Shown in pieces: positions 1 through 6,499 of a stretch of DNA of 8,977 nt (positions are counted from its first letter, which is position 1; the number at the start of each line of letters is the position of its first letter). Made by a program: the position numbers and the translations under genes. Source of the stretch: an uncultured Erysipelotrichaceae bacterium (GTDB lineage Bacteria; Bacillota_I; Bacilli_A; Erysipelotrichales; Coprobacillaceae); NCBI GenBank assembly GCA_910588075.1, contig CAJUOS010000065.1, positions 1-8,977 of the forward strand, given 5' to 3'. Below the pieces are notes generated by a model. The model saw nothing but the letters and a program-made list of their open reading frames with translations, ran no database searches and was not told the DNA's origin.

Positions 1-4
1 TTTT

Positions 5-10
5 CCTCCC
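5..10 (-). promoter_or_regulatory. Ribosome-binding site of a gene beginning left of the window
   Basis: Read on the minus strand this is GGGAGG followed by AAAA and the window edge. It has the same form as the metQ ribosome-binding site (GGGAGG then AAACAAAC). It implies a minus-strand start codon within a few bases beyond position 1. No coding sequence of that gene is inside the window, so its product cannot be named. Confidence 0.6.
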
Positions 11-27
11 TTAAATAATATATCTCA

Positions 28-55
28 ATTATAAATCAATGAGTTTTATTCTCAA
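28..55 (-). promoter_or_regulatory. Promoter for the gene left of the window
   Basis: On the minus strand a TTGAGA -35 (50-55) and a perfect TATAAT -10 (28-33) are separated by 16 bp. The -10 lies just upstream of the GGGAGG site at 5-10. With the terminator after metQ this suggests the next gene is transcribed independently of metNIQ. I see no recognised operator or riboswitch in the 160 bp between the terminator and the edge. Confidence 0.55.
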
Positions 56-167
56 TGGATTATTTCATACTTGGAGTTTTTATGCTTGAATATCAATCAT
101 TTATATAAAATAATGGTGTTTTTATTCACAATTATAAAATATTACTTTGATATTATATTCATAAAAT

Positions 168-202
168 AAAAAAGGCATAATGCCTAAAGATTAAAAATCT
201 TT
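168..202 (-). terminator. Terminator downstream of metQ
   Basis: Reading the minus strand away from the metQ stop, there is a hairpin of AAAGAT and ATCTTT arms (186-202, 5-nt loop). A second short hairpin follows, AGGCA-TTA-TGCCT (173-185), running directly into six T residues (168-173). The second stem is only 5 bp, so it is weak alone, but its position 15 bp after the stop codon fits the end of the metNIQ transcript. Confidence 0.6.
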
Positions 203-216
203 ATTCATCATACCCC

Positions 217-1041
217 TTACTCAGCAGGAATAACTGATCCTTTATATGTATTTTCAATGAATTTTTTTATTTCATCAGATTTCAAGACTTCAACTAACGC
301 TTTAATCTTTTCATCATTTTCATGTCCTTGTTGACATGCAACAATATTCACATATGGATTATCTGCACTTGCTGATTCTAAAATAACAGCATCTTTTGTA
401 GGATTTAAACCTGCTTGAATAGCATAATTACCATTAATAGCAACTAAATCCCCTTCTCCATTTTCAAATGAAGTTGTTAATAATTCTGGTTTAACTTCAG
501 TAAATTTTAAATTCTTTGGATTAGAAGCTATATCTCTTACAGTTGCTTCTTGTTTGTTGACACCCTCTTTTAAAGTAATTAAACCTTCTTTTTCTAATAT
601 AGCTAAAATTCTTCCATGATCAGCAACTGAATTAGAAATAATAATTTCTGCATCATTTTTAATATCATTTACTGTTTTTACAGTTTTTGAATAAAAACCA
701 AATGGTTCTAAATGAATACCAGCAGCATTAACAATCTTATAACCATGTTCTTTCACTTCACCATCAAAGAATGGGAAATGTTGGAAATAATTAGCATCAA
801 CTTCTCCTGCATCTAATGCTTTATTAAAAATATAATAATCATCTAAAACTTTGACTTCTAAATCAATTTCATACTTTTCTTTCAAAACTTTTTTTGCTTC
901 TTCTAAAATTTTAGCATGTGGATCTAAAGTTGCTGAAACAACTAATTTCTTATCATCTTGAATTGATGTTTCCTTTCCACCACAAGCTACAATTCCTACT
1001 GCTAATAATAATACTAATACAACTTTCAATAATTTCTTCAT
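217..1041 (-). CDS. metQ: Methionine ABC transporter substrate-binding lipoprotein MetQ
   Basis: This is a NlpA/MetQ-family solute-binding protein that captures methionine outside the membrane and delivers it to the MetI permease. The 274-residue product has a lipoprotein signal: Lys-rich start, hydrophobic core and lipobox ending Val-Ala-Cys, so C20 would be lipidated and anchored to the membrane. The mature part shows the family pattern, including the DPHAKILE segment near residue 40, a DANYFQHFPF segment near residues 82-92, and VADHGR near residue 139. Length is normal for the family. It is the last gene of metN-metI-metQ, with a 14-bp gap after metI that holds a GGGAGG ribosome-binding site, and is expected to be under the same T-box control. 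Methionine as substrate is inferred from family, gene order and the AUG T-box. Confidence 0.93.
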   Translation of the reverse strand: MKKLLKVVLVLLLAVGIVACGGKETSIQDDKKLVVSATLDPHAKILEEAKKVLKEKYEIDLEVKVLDDYYIFNKALDAGEVDANYFQHFPFFDGEVKEHGYKIVNAAGIHLEPFGFYSKTVKTVNDIKNDAEIIISNSVADHGRILAILEKEGLITLKEGVNKQEATVRDIASNPKNLKFTEVKPELLTTSFENGEGDLVAINGNYAIQAGLNPTKDAVILESASADNPYVNIVACQQGHENDEKIKALVEVLKSDEIKKFIENTYKGSVIPAE

Positions 1042-1055
1042 GTTTGTTTCCTCCC

Positions 1056-1721
1056 TTATCTTTTATCAACTTTTTTTACAACATAATCACCAATTCCTTG
1101 AATAATGAATACAAGCACTAATACAAAGAATGTTGCAGTATACATAACTGCCATATTTCTTCTTGCAAATCCATACATATATGCAAGATTTCCCAATCCT
1201 CCAGCACCAATACATCCTGCCATAGCTGTATATCCAACTAATGAAATACCCATCACTGTAACACTTGAAATAAGTGCTGGTTTCGCCTCTGGGAATAAAA
1301 CCTTCGTAATAATTTGAAAATGACTAGCTCCCATCGCTTTGCTTGCTTCAATTGTTCCTTTATCTACTTCATTTAAAGCAATCATACACATTCGTGCATA
1401 AAAAGGGGCACTTGATATGATTAATGCTGGAAGTGCAGCGGTTGCTCCTAACATTGTTCCTACTAATAAATTTGTTAGTGGTAAAACAATGAAAATAAGA
1501 ATAATAAATGGTACAGCCCTAAATAAGTTAATAATAAAATCTAAGACCTTATTAATAATTTTATTAGGATATAATCCAGCATCTTGTGTGATATAAAGAA
1601 TAATGCCTAATATCAAACCAATGATAACAGCAACTAATAATGAAATAATTGACATATATGTTGTTTCTTCAATCGCTATTTTCATAGCTTCCCAATCTAT
1701 TTGGCTTAAAATATCACTCAT
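1056..1721 (-). CDS. metI: Methionine ABC transporter permease MetI
   Basis: This is the membrane-spanning subunit of the MetNIQ importer; two copies would form the translocation path and dock on MetN. The 221-residue protein has about five hydrophobic segments (roughly residues 23-44, 58-84, 90-108, 150-177 and 192-213). The cytoplasmic EAA loop lies around residues 125-146 (EASKAMGASHFQ...LFPEA), with the invariant Gly at 131. Its ATG follows the metN TAA stop with no intervening base, and its ribosome-binding site (GGAGGTGAT) lies inside the last codons of metN, so translation is probably coupled. Length and order match known metNIQ operons. Expression should follow the upstream methionine T-box. 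Confidence 0.93.
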   Translation of the reverse strand: MSDILSQIDWEAMKIAIEETTYMSIISLLVAVIIGLILGIILYITQDAGLYPNKIINKVLDFIINLFRAVPFIILIFIVLPLTNLLVGTMLGATAALPALIISSAPFYARMCMIALNEVDKGTIEASKAMGASHFQIITKVLFPEAKPALISSVTVMGISLVGYTAMAGCIGAGGLGNLAYMYGFARRNMAVMYTATFFVLVLVFIIQGIGDYVVKKVDKR

Positions 1722-2741
1722 TTATATCACCTCCACATTCACTTGATAGTTCTTAAAAACTTGTATAATATGATCATATTGTTCTTGATTTCCACCTAAA
1801 ACATTAATTATCAAAATCCCAAATGAACTATCAATTGTATTTGTTAAGTTTCCTGAAACAATACTTATATCTAAATCTGTTCCTTTAATCACTTTTGAAA
1901 CGATTGGTTGACGTGCAATATCTTCATCAAAAGTTAATCTCAATAAAATACCATTAGGATAAATTGTTTTTAAATTTTCATTAAGTTGATCATCTGTTAC
2001 CTTACTAGAAATATCCCTAACAAATCTTCTTGTAATCATATGTTTAGGATGCTCAAATATATCTTTAACATGTCCTTCTTCAACAACTTGTCCATCACTC
2101 ATAACAGCAATACGATGACAAACCTTTTGAACAACTTCCATTTGATGAGTAATCATCACAATTGTAATTCCTAATTGTTTATTAATCTTTTTTAATAAAT
2201 CTAAAATTTGTTCTGTTGTATCTGGATCCAATGCACTTGTAGCCTCATCACAAAGAAGAATAGTTGGATCATTAGCTAAGGCTCTTGCTATTCCTACTCT
2301 TTGTTTTTGTCCTCCAGATAATTCACTCGGATAAGCATTTTCTCGTCCTTGTAAACCTACAAGTTCTATCAATTCTTTTGTTTTTTTCTCTCTTATTTCT
2401 TTATCTATTCCTGCTATTTCTAAAGGTAATTCGATATTTCTTTTAACAGTCCTTGACCATAACAAATTAAAATGTTGAAATATCATACCAATCTTCATTC
2501 GCTTTTGTCGTAATGCTTGTGGAGAAAGTTGAGAAATATCCTCACCATCAATAACAACTTCACCACTTGTTTGTTTTTCTAATTGATTAATAATACGTAC
2601 AAGAGTTGATTTCCCTGCACCACTATATCCAATAACGCCAAAAATCTCACCATTTTGAATTGTTAAATTGACATCATGACAAGCTTCAATATCCCCTTTT
2701 TGTGTATGAAATATTTTTGTAATATGCTTTAACTCAATCAT
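1722..2741 (-). CDS. metN: Methionine ABC transporter ATP-binding protein MetN
   Basis: This is the ATPase subunit that powers methionine import. The 339 residues carry the full ABC set: Walker A GYSGAGKST at 38-46, Q-loop Gln89 (IFQHFN), signature LSGGQ at 141-145, Walker B ILLCDE at 161-166 and the switch His199. After the nucleotide-binding domain (to about residue 245) comes a C-terminal NIL domain (about 265-339). In MetN proteins this domain binds methionine and inhibits transport when internal methionine is high, giving a second, protein-level feedback beside the T-box. The start ATG has an AAGGAGG ribosome-binding site (minus strand, 2749-2755). It is the first gene of the operon, directly after the T-box terminator. 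Nothing is missing or truncated. Confidence 0.95.
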   Translation of the reverse strand: MIELKHITKIFHTQKGDIEACHDVNLTIQNGEIFGVIGYSGAGKSTLVRIINQLEKQTSGEVVIDGEDISQLSPQALRQKRMKIGMIFQHFNLLWSRTVKRNIELPLEIAGIDKEIREKKTKELIELVGLQGRENAYPSELSGGQKQRVGIARALANDPTILLCDEATSALDPDTTEQILDLLKKINKQLGITIVMITHQMEVVQKVCHRIAVMSDGQVVEEGHVKDIFEHPKHMITRRFVRDISSKVTDDQLNENLKTIYPNGILLRLTFDEDIARQPIVSKVIKGTDLDISIVSGNLTNTIDSSFGILIINVLGGNQEQYDHIIQVFKNYQVNVEVI

Positions 2742-2761
2742 ACTTTCCCTCCTTTATAAAC

Positions 2762-2790
2762 AAAAAACTCGTCCTTATATAAAGGACGAG
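2762..2790 (-). terminator. T-box intrinsic terminator upstream of metN
   Basis: On the minus strand, a perfect 9-bp stem (CTCGTCCTT paired with AAGGACGAG) with a 5-nt loop runs directly into six T residues. It is the regulated terminator of the methionine T-box: formed when tRNA-Met is charged, avoided when uncharged tRNA stabilises the antiterminator. It shares its outermost base with the antiterminator 3' arm. Confidence 0.9.
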
Positions 2791-3003
2791 ATATAACCCG
2801 TGTTACCACCTTTGTTCATTGTTATATCACTATAACAATCTCATCAAGTACCATCATACTCTAACACGTTAACGGGTGTAACCGTTATTGGCTAAACATT
2901 CACCAATAAAACTCCAAGACCATCTTCATTTATTCTCACTTATTCTTTTCCACCAACCAAGAATTCTCTATAAAGATTAAATAAATTACTCTTCTCTTCA
3001 CTG
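2762..3003 (-). ncRNA. T-box riboswitch leader, methionine-type (AUG specifier)
   Basis: The leader reads the charging state of a tRNA and controls transcription of metNIQ. On the minus strand it begins with the purine-rich Stem I start GAAGAGAAGAGTAA (about 2986-2999). A distal Stem I hairpin follows with ATTCTT/AAGAAT arms around a GGTTGGTGGA loop (2942-2964). The specifier region reads GAAG-ATG-G-TCTTGGAG, with ATG at 2921-2923; another ATG lies at 2927-2929. Hairpins at 2885-2909 and 2870-2887 are possible Stem II/III elements and overlap by three bases. The T-box sequence AAGGTGGTAACACGG (2798-2812) is flanked by 8-bp antiterminator arms GATATAAC (2821-2828) and GTTATATC (2790-2797). Its UGGU would pair with the ACCA end of uncharged tRNA-Met. 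This element fills the whole 319-bp gap between metN and the next gene. Confidence 0.93.
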
Positions 3004-3014
3004 TTGTTGATAAT

Positions 3015-3043
3015 ATATTATCTCTTTCATAAAGAATTGTCAA
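3015..3043 (-). promoter_or_regulatory. Promoter of the T-box/metNIQ operon
   Basis: On the minus strand a consensus TTGACA (3038-3043) and TAATAT (3015-3020) are separated by exactly 17 bp. Transcription should start near 3008, just before Stem I of the T-box. The -10 lies within a 14-bp AT-rich palindrome (3009-3022). The -35 is only 18 bp past the stop codon of the preceding cation-efflux gene, and no terminator separates them. Confidence 0.85.
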
Positions 3044-3060
3044 TATTTTTTTGAATAAAG

Positions 3061-4227
3061 TCAAATAAAAGCATGATCTATCTGAATAACACAAAAATAT
3101 TGAGAATTGACTTCTTTAACCTTGCTTTGAATCAACTGTTTTAAATCTTTATGTTTAATGCAATCATCTGCTGGAATCAATACATCAAATATTAAGTTCG
3201 TATGTGTTGGTCCATTCACAATTCTAAAATCATGGATACTATATTGATGATTAATTTGAGTAACTATTTTTTTAACAATTTCTCTTAATTCATTTGTTAA
3301 ATGATCATCCATATCAATTGGGTCCATATGAATAGTTGTTAAAACATGAAATTTTTCTAAAAGTTCACGTTCAATCAAATCAATTTGATCATGGATTTCC
3401 ATCATATCTTCATGACAACTCACTTCTGCATGAAAAGTCATATACTGTCTTCCTGGACCATAATCATGGAGCATAAAATCATGAATTCCCATAACCTTAT
3501 CAAAAGACATAACATAATCATAAATTTGATCAATTAATTCTTTATCAGGTGATTGTCCTAATAATGGATCAACAGTCTCTTTAAAAATATCAATGCCTGA
3601 TTTTAAAACAAATAATGAAACTATTGTACCAATAATACCATCTATTGGCCAATCTATAACTAAACTTAAACATAATGATATTAATGTCGCTAATGTTGTT
3701 ATAACATCATTTAAACTATCTTGTGCAGCAGCTCTTAATGAAGTTGAATCTATTAATTGACCTGCTTTTTTATTAAATGAAGCCATCCAAAACTTAATAA
3801 GAATAGAAATAACTAACACAATCACAGCACCTGTTTGAAAATGCAATAATTCAGGTTGAATGAATTTCAAAAAAGATTCTTTTAAAGATGAAAAAGCAAC
3901 TAAAAAAATCAAAAAAGAAATAATAAGTCCTGTAATATATTCATATCTTCCATGCCCATAAGGATGATCAGCATCTGGATGCTTTCCTGCTAATTTAAAA
4001 CCAAATAAAGTCGCTAAATTGCTTCCCATATCAGATAAATTATTAAATCCATCTGCTTGAATAGCTACTGAATTGGTTAAAAATCCAAAAACAAGTTTAA
4101 ACACAACCATTAACCCATTACAAATGATAGAAAGAATACTACAAACTGTTCCATAACTTGCTCTAACATGAGGAAGTGTTGTGTCTTGATAATTTTTTAT
4201 AAATTTTTTGACTATAAATTGAAACAT
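3061..4227 (-). CDS. Cation diffusion facilitator (CDF) metal efflux protein, possibly manganese type
   Basis: This is a CDF-family membrane antiporter exporting a divalent metal. I place the start at the ATG at 4225-4227, five bases after GGAGG (4233-4237), giving 388 residues; an upstream TTG would overlap that site. The N-terminal part holds six membrane segments within about residues 25-215. The metal-site helices read N62-xxx-D66 (within ADGFNNLSD) and D170-xxx-D174 (DSLND). The latter replaces the HxxxD usual in zinc transporters and resembles the N-D-D-D set of manganese exporters such as MntE. A conserved cytosolic motif with HPYGHGRYE lies at about 88-96. The tail is about 90 residues longer than a standard CDF and looks like a second copy of the ferredoxin-like cytoplasmic domain. 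The stop is TGA. Metal specificity is inferred only from the residues. It probably depends partly on read-through from the upstream gene. Confidence 0.9.
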   Translation of the reverse strand: MFQFIVKKFIKNYQDTTLPHVRASYGTVCSILSIICNGLMVVFKLVFGFLTNSVAIQADGFNNLSDMGSNLATLFGFKLAGKHPDADHPYGHGRYEYITGLIISFLIFLVAFSSLKESFLKFIQPELLHFQTGAVIVLVISILIKFWMASFNKKAGQLIDSTSLRAAAQDSLNDVITTLATLISLCLSLVIDWPIDGIIGTIVSLFVLKSGIDIFKETVDPLLGQSPDKELIDQIYDYVMSFDKVMGIHDFMLHDYGPGRQYMTFHAEVSCHEDMMEIHDQIDLIERELLEKFHVLTTIHMDPIDMDDHLTNELREIVKKIVTQINHQYSIHDFRIVNGPTHTNLIFDVLIPADDCIKHKDLKQLIQSKVKEVNSQYFCVIQIDHAFI

Positions 4228-4237
4228 TTTATCCTCC

Positions 4238-4299
4238 AAAAAAGATAGAGATATTTCTCTTAAAAAACAGAACTTATCTTTTTTAAATAAATATCTCTA
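4238..4299 (-). terminator. Long hairpin with U-tract between the RepA_N-like gene and the CDF gene
   Basis: On the minus strand TAGAGATATTT (4289-4299) pairs perfectly with AAATATCTCTA (4246-4256). Inside it, TTAAAAAA and TTTTTTAA arms can pair further (about 4262-4285). The closing arm runs into TCTTTTTT (4238-4245), which directly abuts the GGAGG of the CDF gene. A shorter alternative hairpin AGAGA-AATA-TCTCT (4247-4260) also exists. The 5' arm lies inside the last codons of the upstream gene, so translating ribosomes could block folding. This is a terminator or attenuator by appearance; its activity is inferred. Confidence 0.6.
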
Positions 4300-4610
4300 C
4301 CAACCTTTTCTATTAAACCATTATCTTCCATTTCTGAAATATATCCATCAATCTTATCTTGATCAACTTTTTTATTTGCTAAATCCTTTAAAATTGTTAC
4401 AACTTGTGGATTATCATCTTTAATAAAAGCATTTCCTTCTCTATCATATGATGGGCTTTGTAACAAAGCATTCAAACAAGCAACATATGCCCATTTTACT
4501 TCTAAACGTATTAACTTATACTGCATTGTATCAAATAATGCATTTGGCATAAAATATTGACTTTCATGATTTCTTAAATCTTCTATATCATTTTTGTTAT
4601 AACATAACAT
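4260..4610 (-). CDS. Small winged-helix protein resembling the RepA_N domain
   Basis: The function is unknown. The 116-residue protein follows the pattern of the RepA_N replication-initiator domain found in Firmicutes plasmids: SQYFMPNALF near residues 17-26, then Y-xx-I-xxx-VKWAYVACLNALL at about 31-50, and YDREGNAFI at 55-63. It ends in a winged-helix-like part, about residues 68-112, with EMEDNGLIEKVGRDIYLKK. It has no other domain, so it is not a complete plasmid initiator. The start ATG has AAGGAGG eight bases upstream. It has its own likely promoter (4637-4665, minus) and its stop is 32 bp before the CDF start. A DNA-binding or regulatory role is plausible from the fold. The family assignment rests on motif recognition by eye and could be wrong. 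Confidence 0.6.
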   Translation of the reverse strand: MLCYNKNDIEDLRNHESQYFMPNALFDTMQYKLIRLEVKWAYVACLNALLQSPSYDREGNAFIKDDNPQVVTILKDLANKKVDQDKIDGYISEMEDNGLIEKVGRDIYLKKISSVF

Positions 4611-4636
4611 ATTATATTCCTCCTTATATTGACTCT

Positions 4637-4665
4637 ATTATATCATACAACATGACTAATCTCTA
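4637..4665 (-). promoter_or_regulatory. Promoter of the RepA_N-like gene
   Basis: On the minus strand a perfect TATAAT (4637-4642) is preceded by a weak -35, TAGAGA (4660-4665, four of six consensus bases), at 17 bp. It overlaps the stop codon of the PHP phosphatase gene and leaves a leader of about 20 nt including the AAGGAGG site. It would drive this gene and possibly the CDF gene. Confidence 0.5.
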
Positions 4666-5444
4666 ACGCTTTTTGTAAATGTTGAAACATCTTCAAAACC
4701 AATCACTTTTAATCTTTCAACAACTTCTTCTACATGTTCTCCAACACGATCACTTGTATGTGAATCAGTTCCAATAGTTATTATTCTTCCCCCTAATTGA
4801 TAATATCTTTCCACTTCTTCAAAAGTTGGAAAACCACATACTTTTCTATCTCTATATCCTGATGTATTCACTTCAATTCCTTTATTCTTTTCAATTAATA
4901 CCTTTAATATTTCATCAATAATATCCTGATACAATGTATGATCAACACTTTTATCATCATAAGGACCATAACGACAAATATAATCAAAATGCCCCAAACA
5001 ATGAAAACAATCAAAAGCTCTCACACACTCTAAAGTATTCTCAAAAAATTGTCTATGTGCTTCTTCCTTTGTTTTATCCTTAAAAAATAAAGCAGGATCA
5101 TAAAATTCAGTTTGATGAATAACATGTATAGAACCAATCACATAATCATATTCATTCGACTTTATAAAATGATTAATTTCATCAATATAATCTAAATCTA
5201 AACCAATCTCTACTCCTATCTTAATCATTATTTGATTTTTAAATTCTTGTTGTAATTGTTTTAATTCTTTAAAATATTGATTTGTATCTAATTCAAAAGG
5301 ACACTCAGGATAATTAAAATCTCTATGATCTGTAAAACAAATTTCATCTAATCCCATATTTATAGCTTGAATAATATGTTCTCTTGGACTTGCTTCACTA
5401 TCAGCAGAAAAACATGTATGCATATGATAATCTATCTTTCTCAT
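4656..5444 (-). CDS. PHP-domain histidinol-phosphatase family protein (HisJ/HisK type)
   Basis: This is a metal-dependent phosphoesterase of the PHP superfamily; the closest family by length and motif order is the monofunctional histidinol-phosphate phosphatase HisJ/HisK, which removes phosphate in histidine synthesis. I start it at the ATG at 5442-5444, five bases after GGAGG (5450-5454), giving 262 residues; an upstream TTG overlaps the ribosome-binding site. The metal ligands expected of PHP enzymes are present in order: H7 and H9 (DYHMHT), D39-H40 (FTDH), E79 (GVEIG), H107 (GSIHV), H152 (LGHFD), D227 and H229 (TDSH). No other his gene is in the window, so histidinol phosphate as substrate is family-based inference, and another phosphomonoester is possible. 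It is divergent from cysK, with its own promoter. Confidence 0.85.
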   Translation of the reverse strand: MRKIDYHMHTCFSADSEASPREHIIQAINMGLDEICFTDHRDFNYPECPFELDTNQYFKELKQLQQEFKNQIMIKIGVEIGLDLDYIDEINHFIKSNEYDYVIGSIHVIHQTEFYDPALFFKDKTKEEAHRQFFENTLECVRAFDCFHCLGHFDYICRYGPYDDKSVDHTLYQDIIDEILKVLIEKNKGIEVNTSGYRDRKVCGFPTFEEVERYYQLGGRIITIGTDSHTSDRVGEHVEEVVERLKVIGFEDVSTFTKSVRD

Positions 5445-5465
5445 AATAACCTCCAATTTTTGAAT

Positions 5466-5494
5466 ATTCTAACATTTTTAGGGTAAAATGAAAA
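5466..5494 (-). promoter_or_regulatory. Promoter of the PHP phosphatase gene
   Basis: On the minus strand TAGAAT (5466-5471) is preceded at 17 bp by TTTTCA (5489-5494), four of six consensus bases. The transcript would start near 5459, a few bases before the GGAGG site. The -35 lies inside the left arm of the inverted repeat at 5485-5524. Confidence 0.5.
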
Positions 5495-5524
5495 GATATT
5501 ATCATATTCTTTGCTTTTCATTTT
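5485..5524. repeat. 11-bp inverted repeat between divergent PHP and cysK promoters
   Basis: AAAATGAAAAG (5485-5495) and CTTTTCATTTT (5514-5524) are perfect inverse copies with an 18-bp spacer. The left arm covers the -35 of the PHP gene and the right arm overlaps the -35 of cysK. A shared operator is a reasonable reading, but no known regulator motif is recognised and the arms are AT-rich. Confidence 0.5.
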
Positions 5525-5539
5525 TATCCTTTCTATAAT
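5511..5539 (+). promoter_or_regulatory. Promoter of cysK
   Basis: TTGCTT (5511-5516) and a perfect TATAAT (5534-5539) are separated by 17 bp. Transcription would start near 5546, leaving a short leader with GGAGG at 5551-5555 and the ATG at 5563. The leader is too short for a T-box or S-box, so any sulfur control must be by a protein acting at the promoter. Confidence 0.7.
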
Positions 5540-5562
5540 GAATTCATATTGGAGGTTATATT

Positions 5563-6492
5563 ATGAATATATATCACAGTTTTCAAGAATTAGTTGGACA
5601 TACACCTATGTTACAACTACATCACATTCAAAAAAACAATCAATTAAAAGGACAATTATTTGCAAAATTAGAATATTATAATCCCGCTGGCAGTGTTAAA
5701 GATCGTGTTGCTGTGCAAATGATTAAAGATGCTATGGATAGTGGTTTATTAAAACCTCATGCTACTATTATTGAACCAACAAGTGGCAATACAGGAATTG
5801 GTCTATGTGCTGTTGGAGCAACACTTGGATTTCAAGTCATTATTGTTATGCCTGATTCTATGAGTCAAGAAAGAATAACTCTGATGAAAGCCTATGGTGC
5901 TCAAGTTGTTCTTACTTCAGGAAGTGAGGGAATGGCTGGAGCAATTCAAAAAGCTGAACAATTAGCAAAAGATATTCCTAACAGTTTTATTCCAGGACAA
6001 TTTATAAATCCAAGTAATTTCAAAGCTCATATCTTAACAACTGGGCCTGAAATAGATCAACAAATGGATGGTCAAATAGATATATTTGTTGCTGGTATTG
6101 GTACTGGTGGAACAATTACAGGTGTTGGGCAGTATTTAAAAGAAAAATATCCTCATGTCAAAGTTGTTGCAGTAGAGCCTTACGACTCTCCTATTTTAAC
6201 CCAAGGAAAAGCTGGTCCTCATAAAATACAAGGTATTGGAGCTAACTTTATTCCTGATATTCTTGATACATCTATTTATGATGAGGTCATATCAGTTACT
6301 ACTAAAGATGCTTTTCAAAGTGCAAGAGAAATCGCTAAAACAGAAGGCATTTTAGTAGGAATATCTTCTGGTGCTGCTTTACATGCTGCTAAAACTTTAG
6401 CTATGAAAGATGAAAATATGAATAAAAACATTGTTGTTTTATTACCTGATGGCGGAGATCGCTATTTATCTACTGAATTATTTAAGGACTAA
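5563..6492 (+). CDS. cysK: Cysteine synthase (O-acetylserine sulfhydrylase)
   Basis: This PLP-dependent enzyme makes cysteine from O-acetylserine and sulfide in the cytoplasm. The 309 residues are standard length. The PLP lysine is K46 in PAGSVKDR, and the substrate loop TSGNTG is at 73-78. The PLP phosphate-binding glycine loop GIGTGGT is at 178-184, and the cofactor-contacting ISSG at 267-270. The C-terminal PDGGDRYLST (295-304) matches the family's P-x-x-GERYLST with Asp for Glu. There is no CBS domain, so it is the short CysK form rather than a cystathionine beta-synthase with a regulatory tail. Some close relatives use other beta-replacement substrates, which the sequence alone cannot exclude. 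It has its own promoter and is not in an operon with a serine acetyltransferase here. Confidence 0.93.
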   Translation: MNIYHSFQELVGHTPMLQLHHIQKNNQLKGQLFAKLEYYNPAGSVKDRVAVQMIKDAMDSGLLKPHATIIEPTSGNTGIGLCAVGATLGFQVIIVMPDSMSQERITLMKAYGAQVVLTSGSEGMAGAIQKAEQLAKDIPNSFIPGQFINPSNFKAHILTTGPEIDQQMDGQIDIFVAGIGTGGTITGVGQYLKEKYPHVKVVAVEPYDSPILTQGKAGPHKIQGIGANFIPDILDTSIYDEVISVTTKDAFQSAREIAKTEGILVGISSGAALHAAKTLAMKDENMNKNIVVLLPDGGDRYLSTELFKD

Positions 6493-6499
6493 TTAAACA

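Noticed and set aside
918..1121. Plus-strand ORF of 67 codons opposite metQ/metI
   Set aside because: It lies antisense to two well-identified genes, has a composition typical of reverse-complement shadow, and no ribosome-binding site or family match.
1105..1317. Plus-strand ORF of 70 codons opposite metI
   Set aside because: It is an antisense shadow of the metI membrane segments with no independent support.
1986..2174. Plus-strand ORF of 62 codons opposite metN
   Set aside because: It is rich in Asn/Ser/His as expected from the reverse complement of AT-rich coding DNA, and lies fully inside metN.
3009..3022. 14-bp AT-rich palindrome at the metNIQ -10 as an operator
   Set aside because: It consists almost wholly of A and T with the -10 inside it, so symmetry is easily accidental; control is well explained by the T-box.
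4228..4239. TTG start extending the CDF protein by four residues
   Set aside because: That TTG overlaps the GGAGG ribosome-binding site that serves the ATG at 4225-4227. The same reasoning rejects the TTG at 5454-5456 for the PHP gene.
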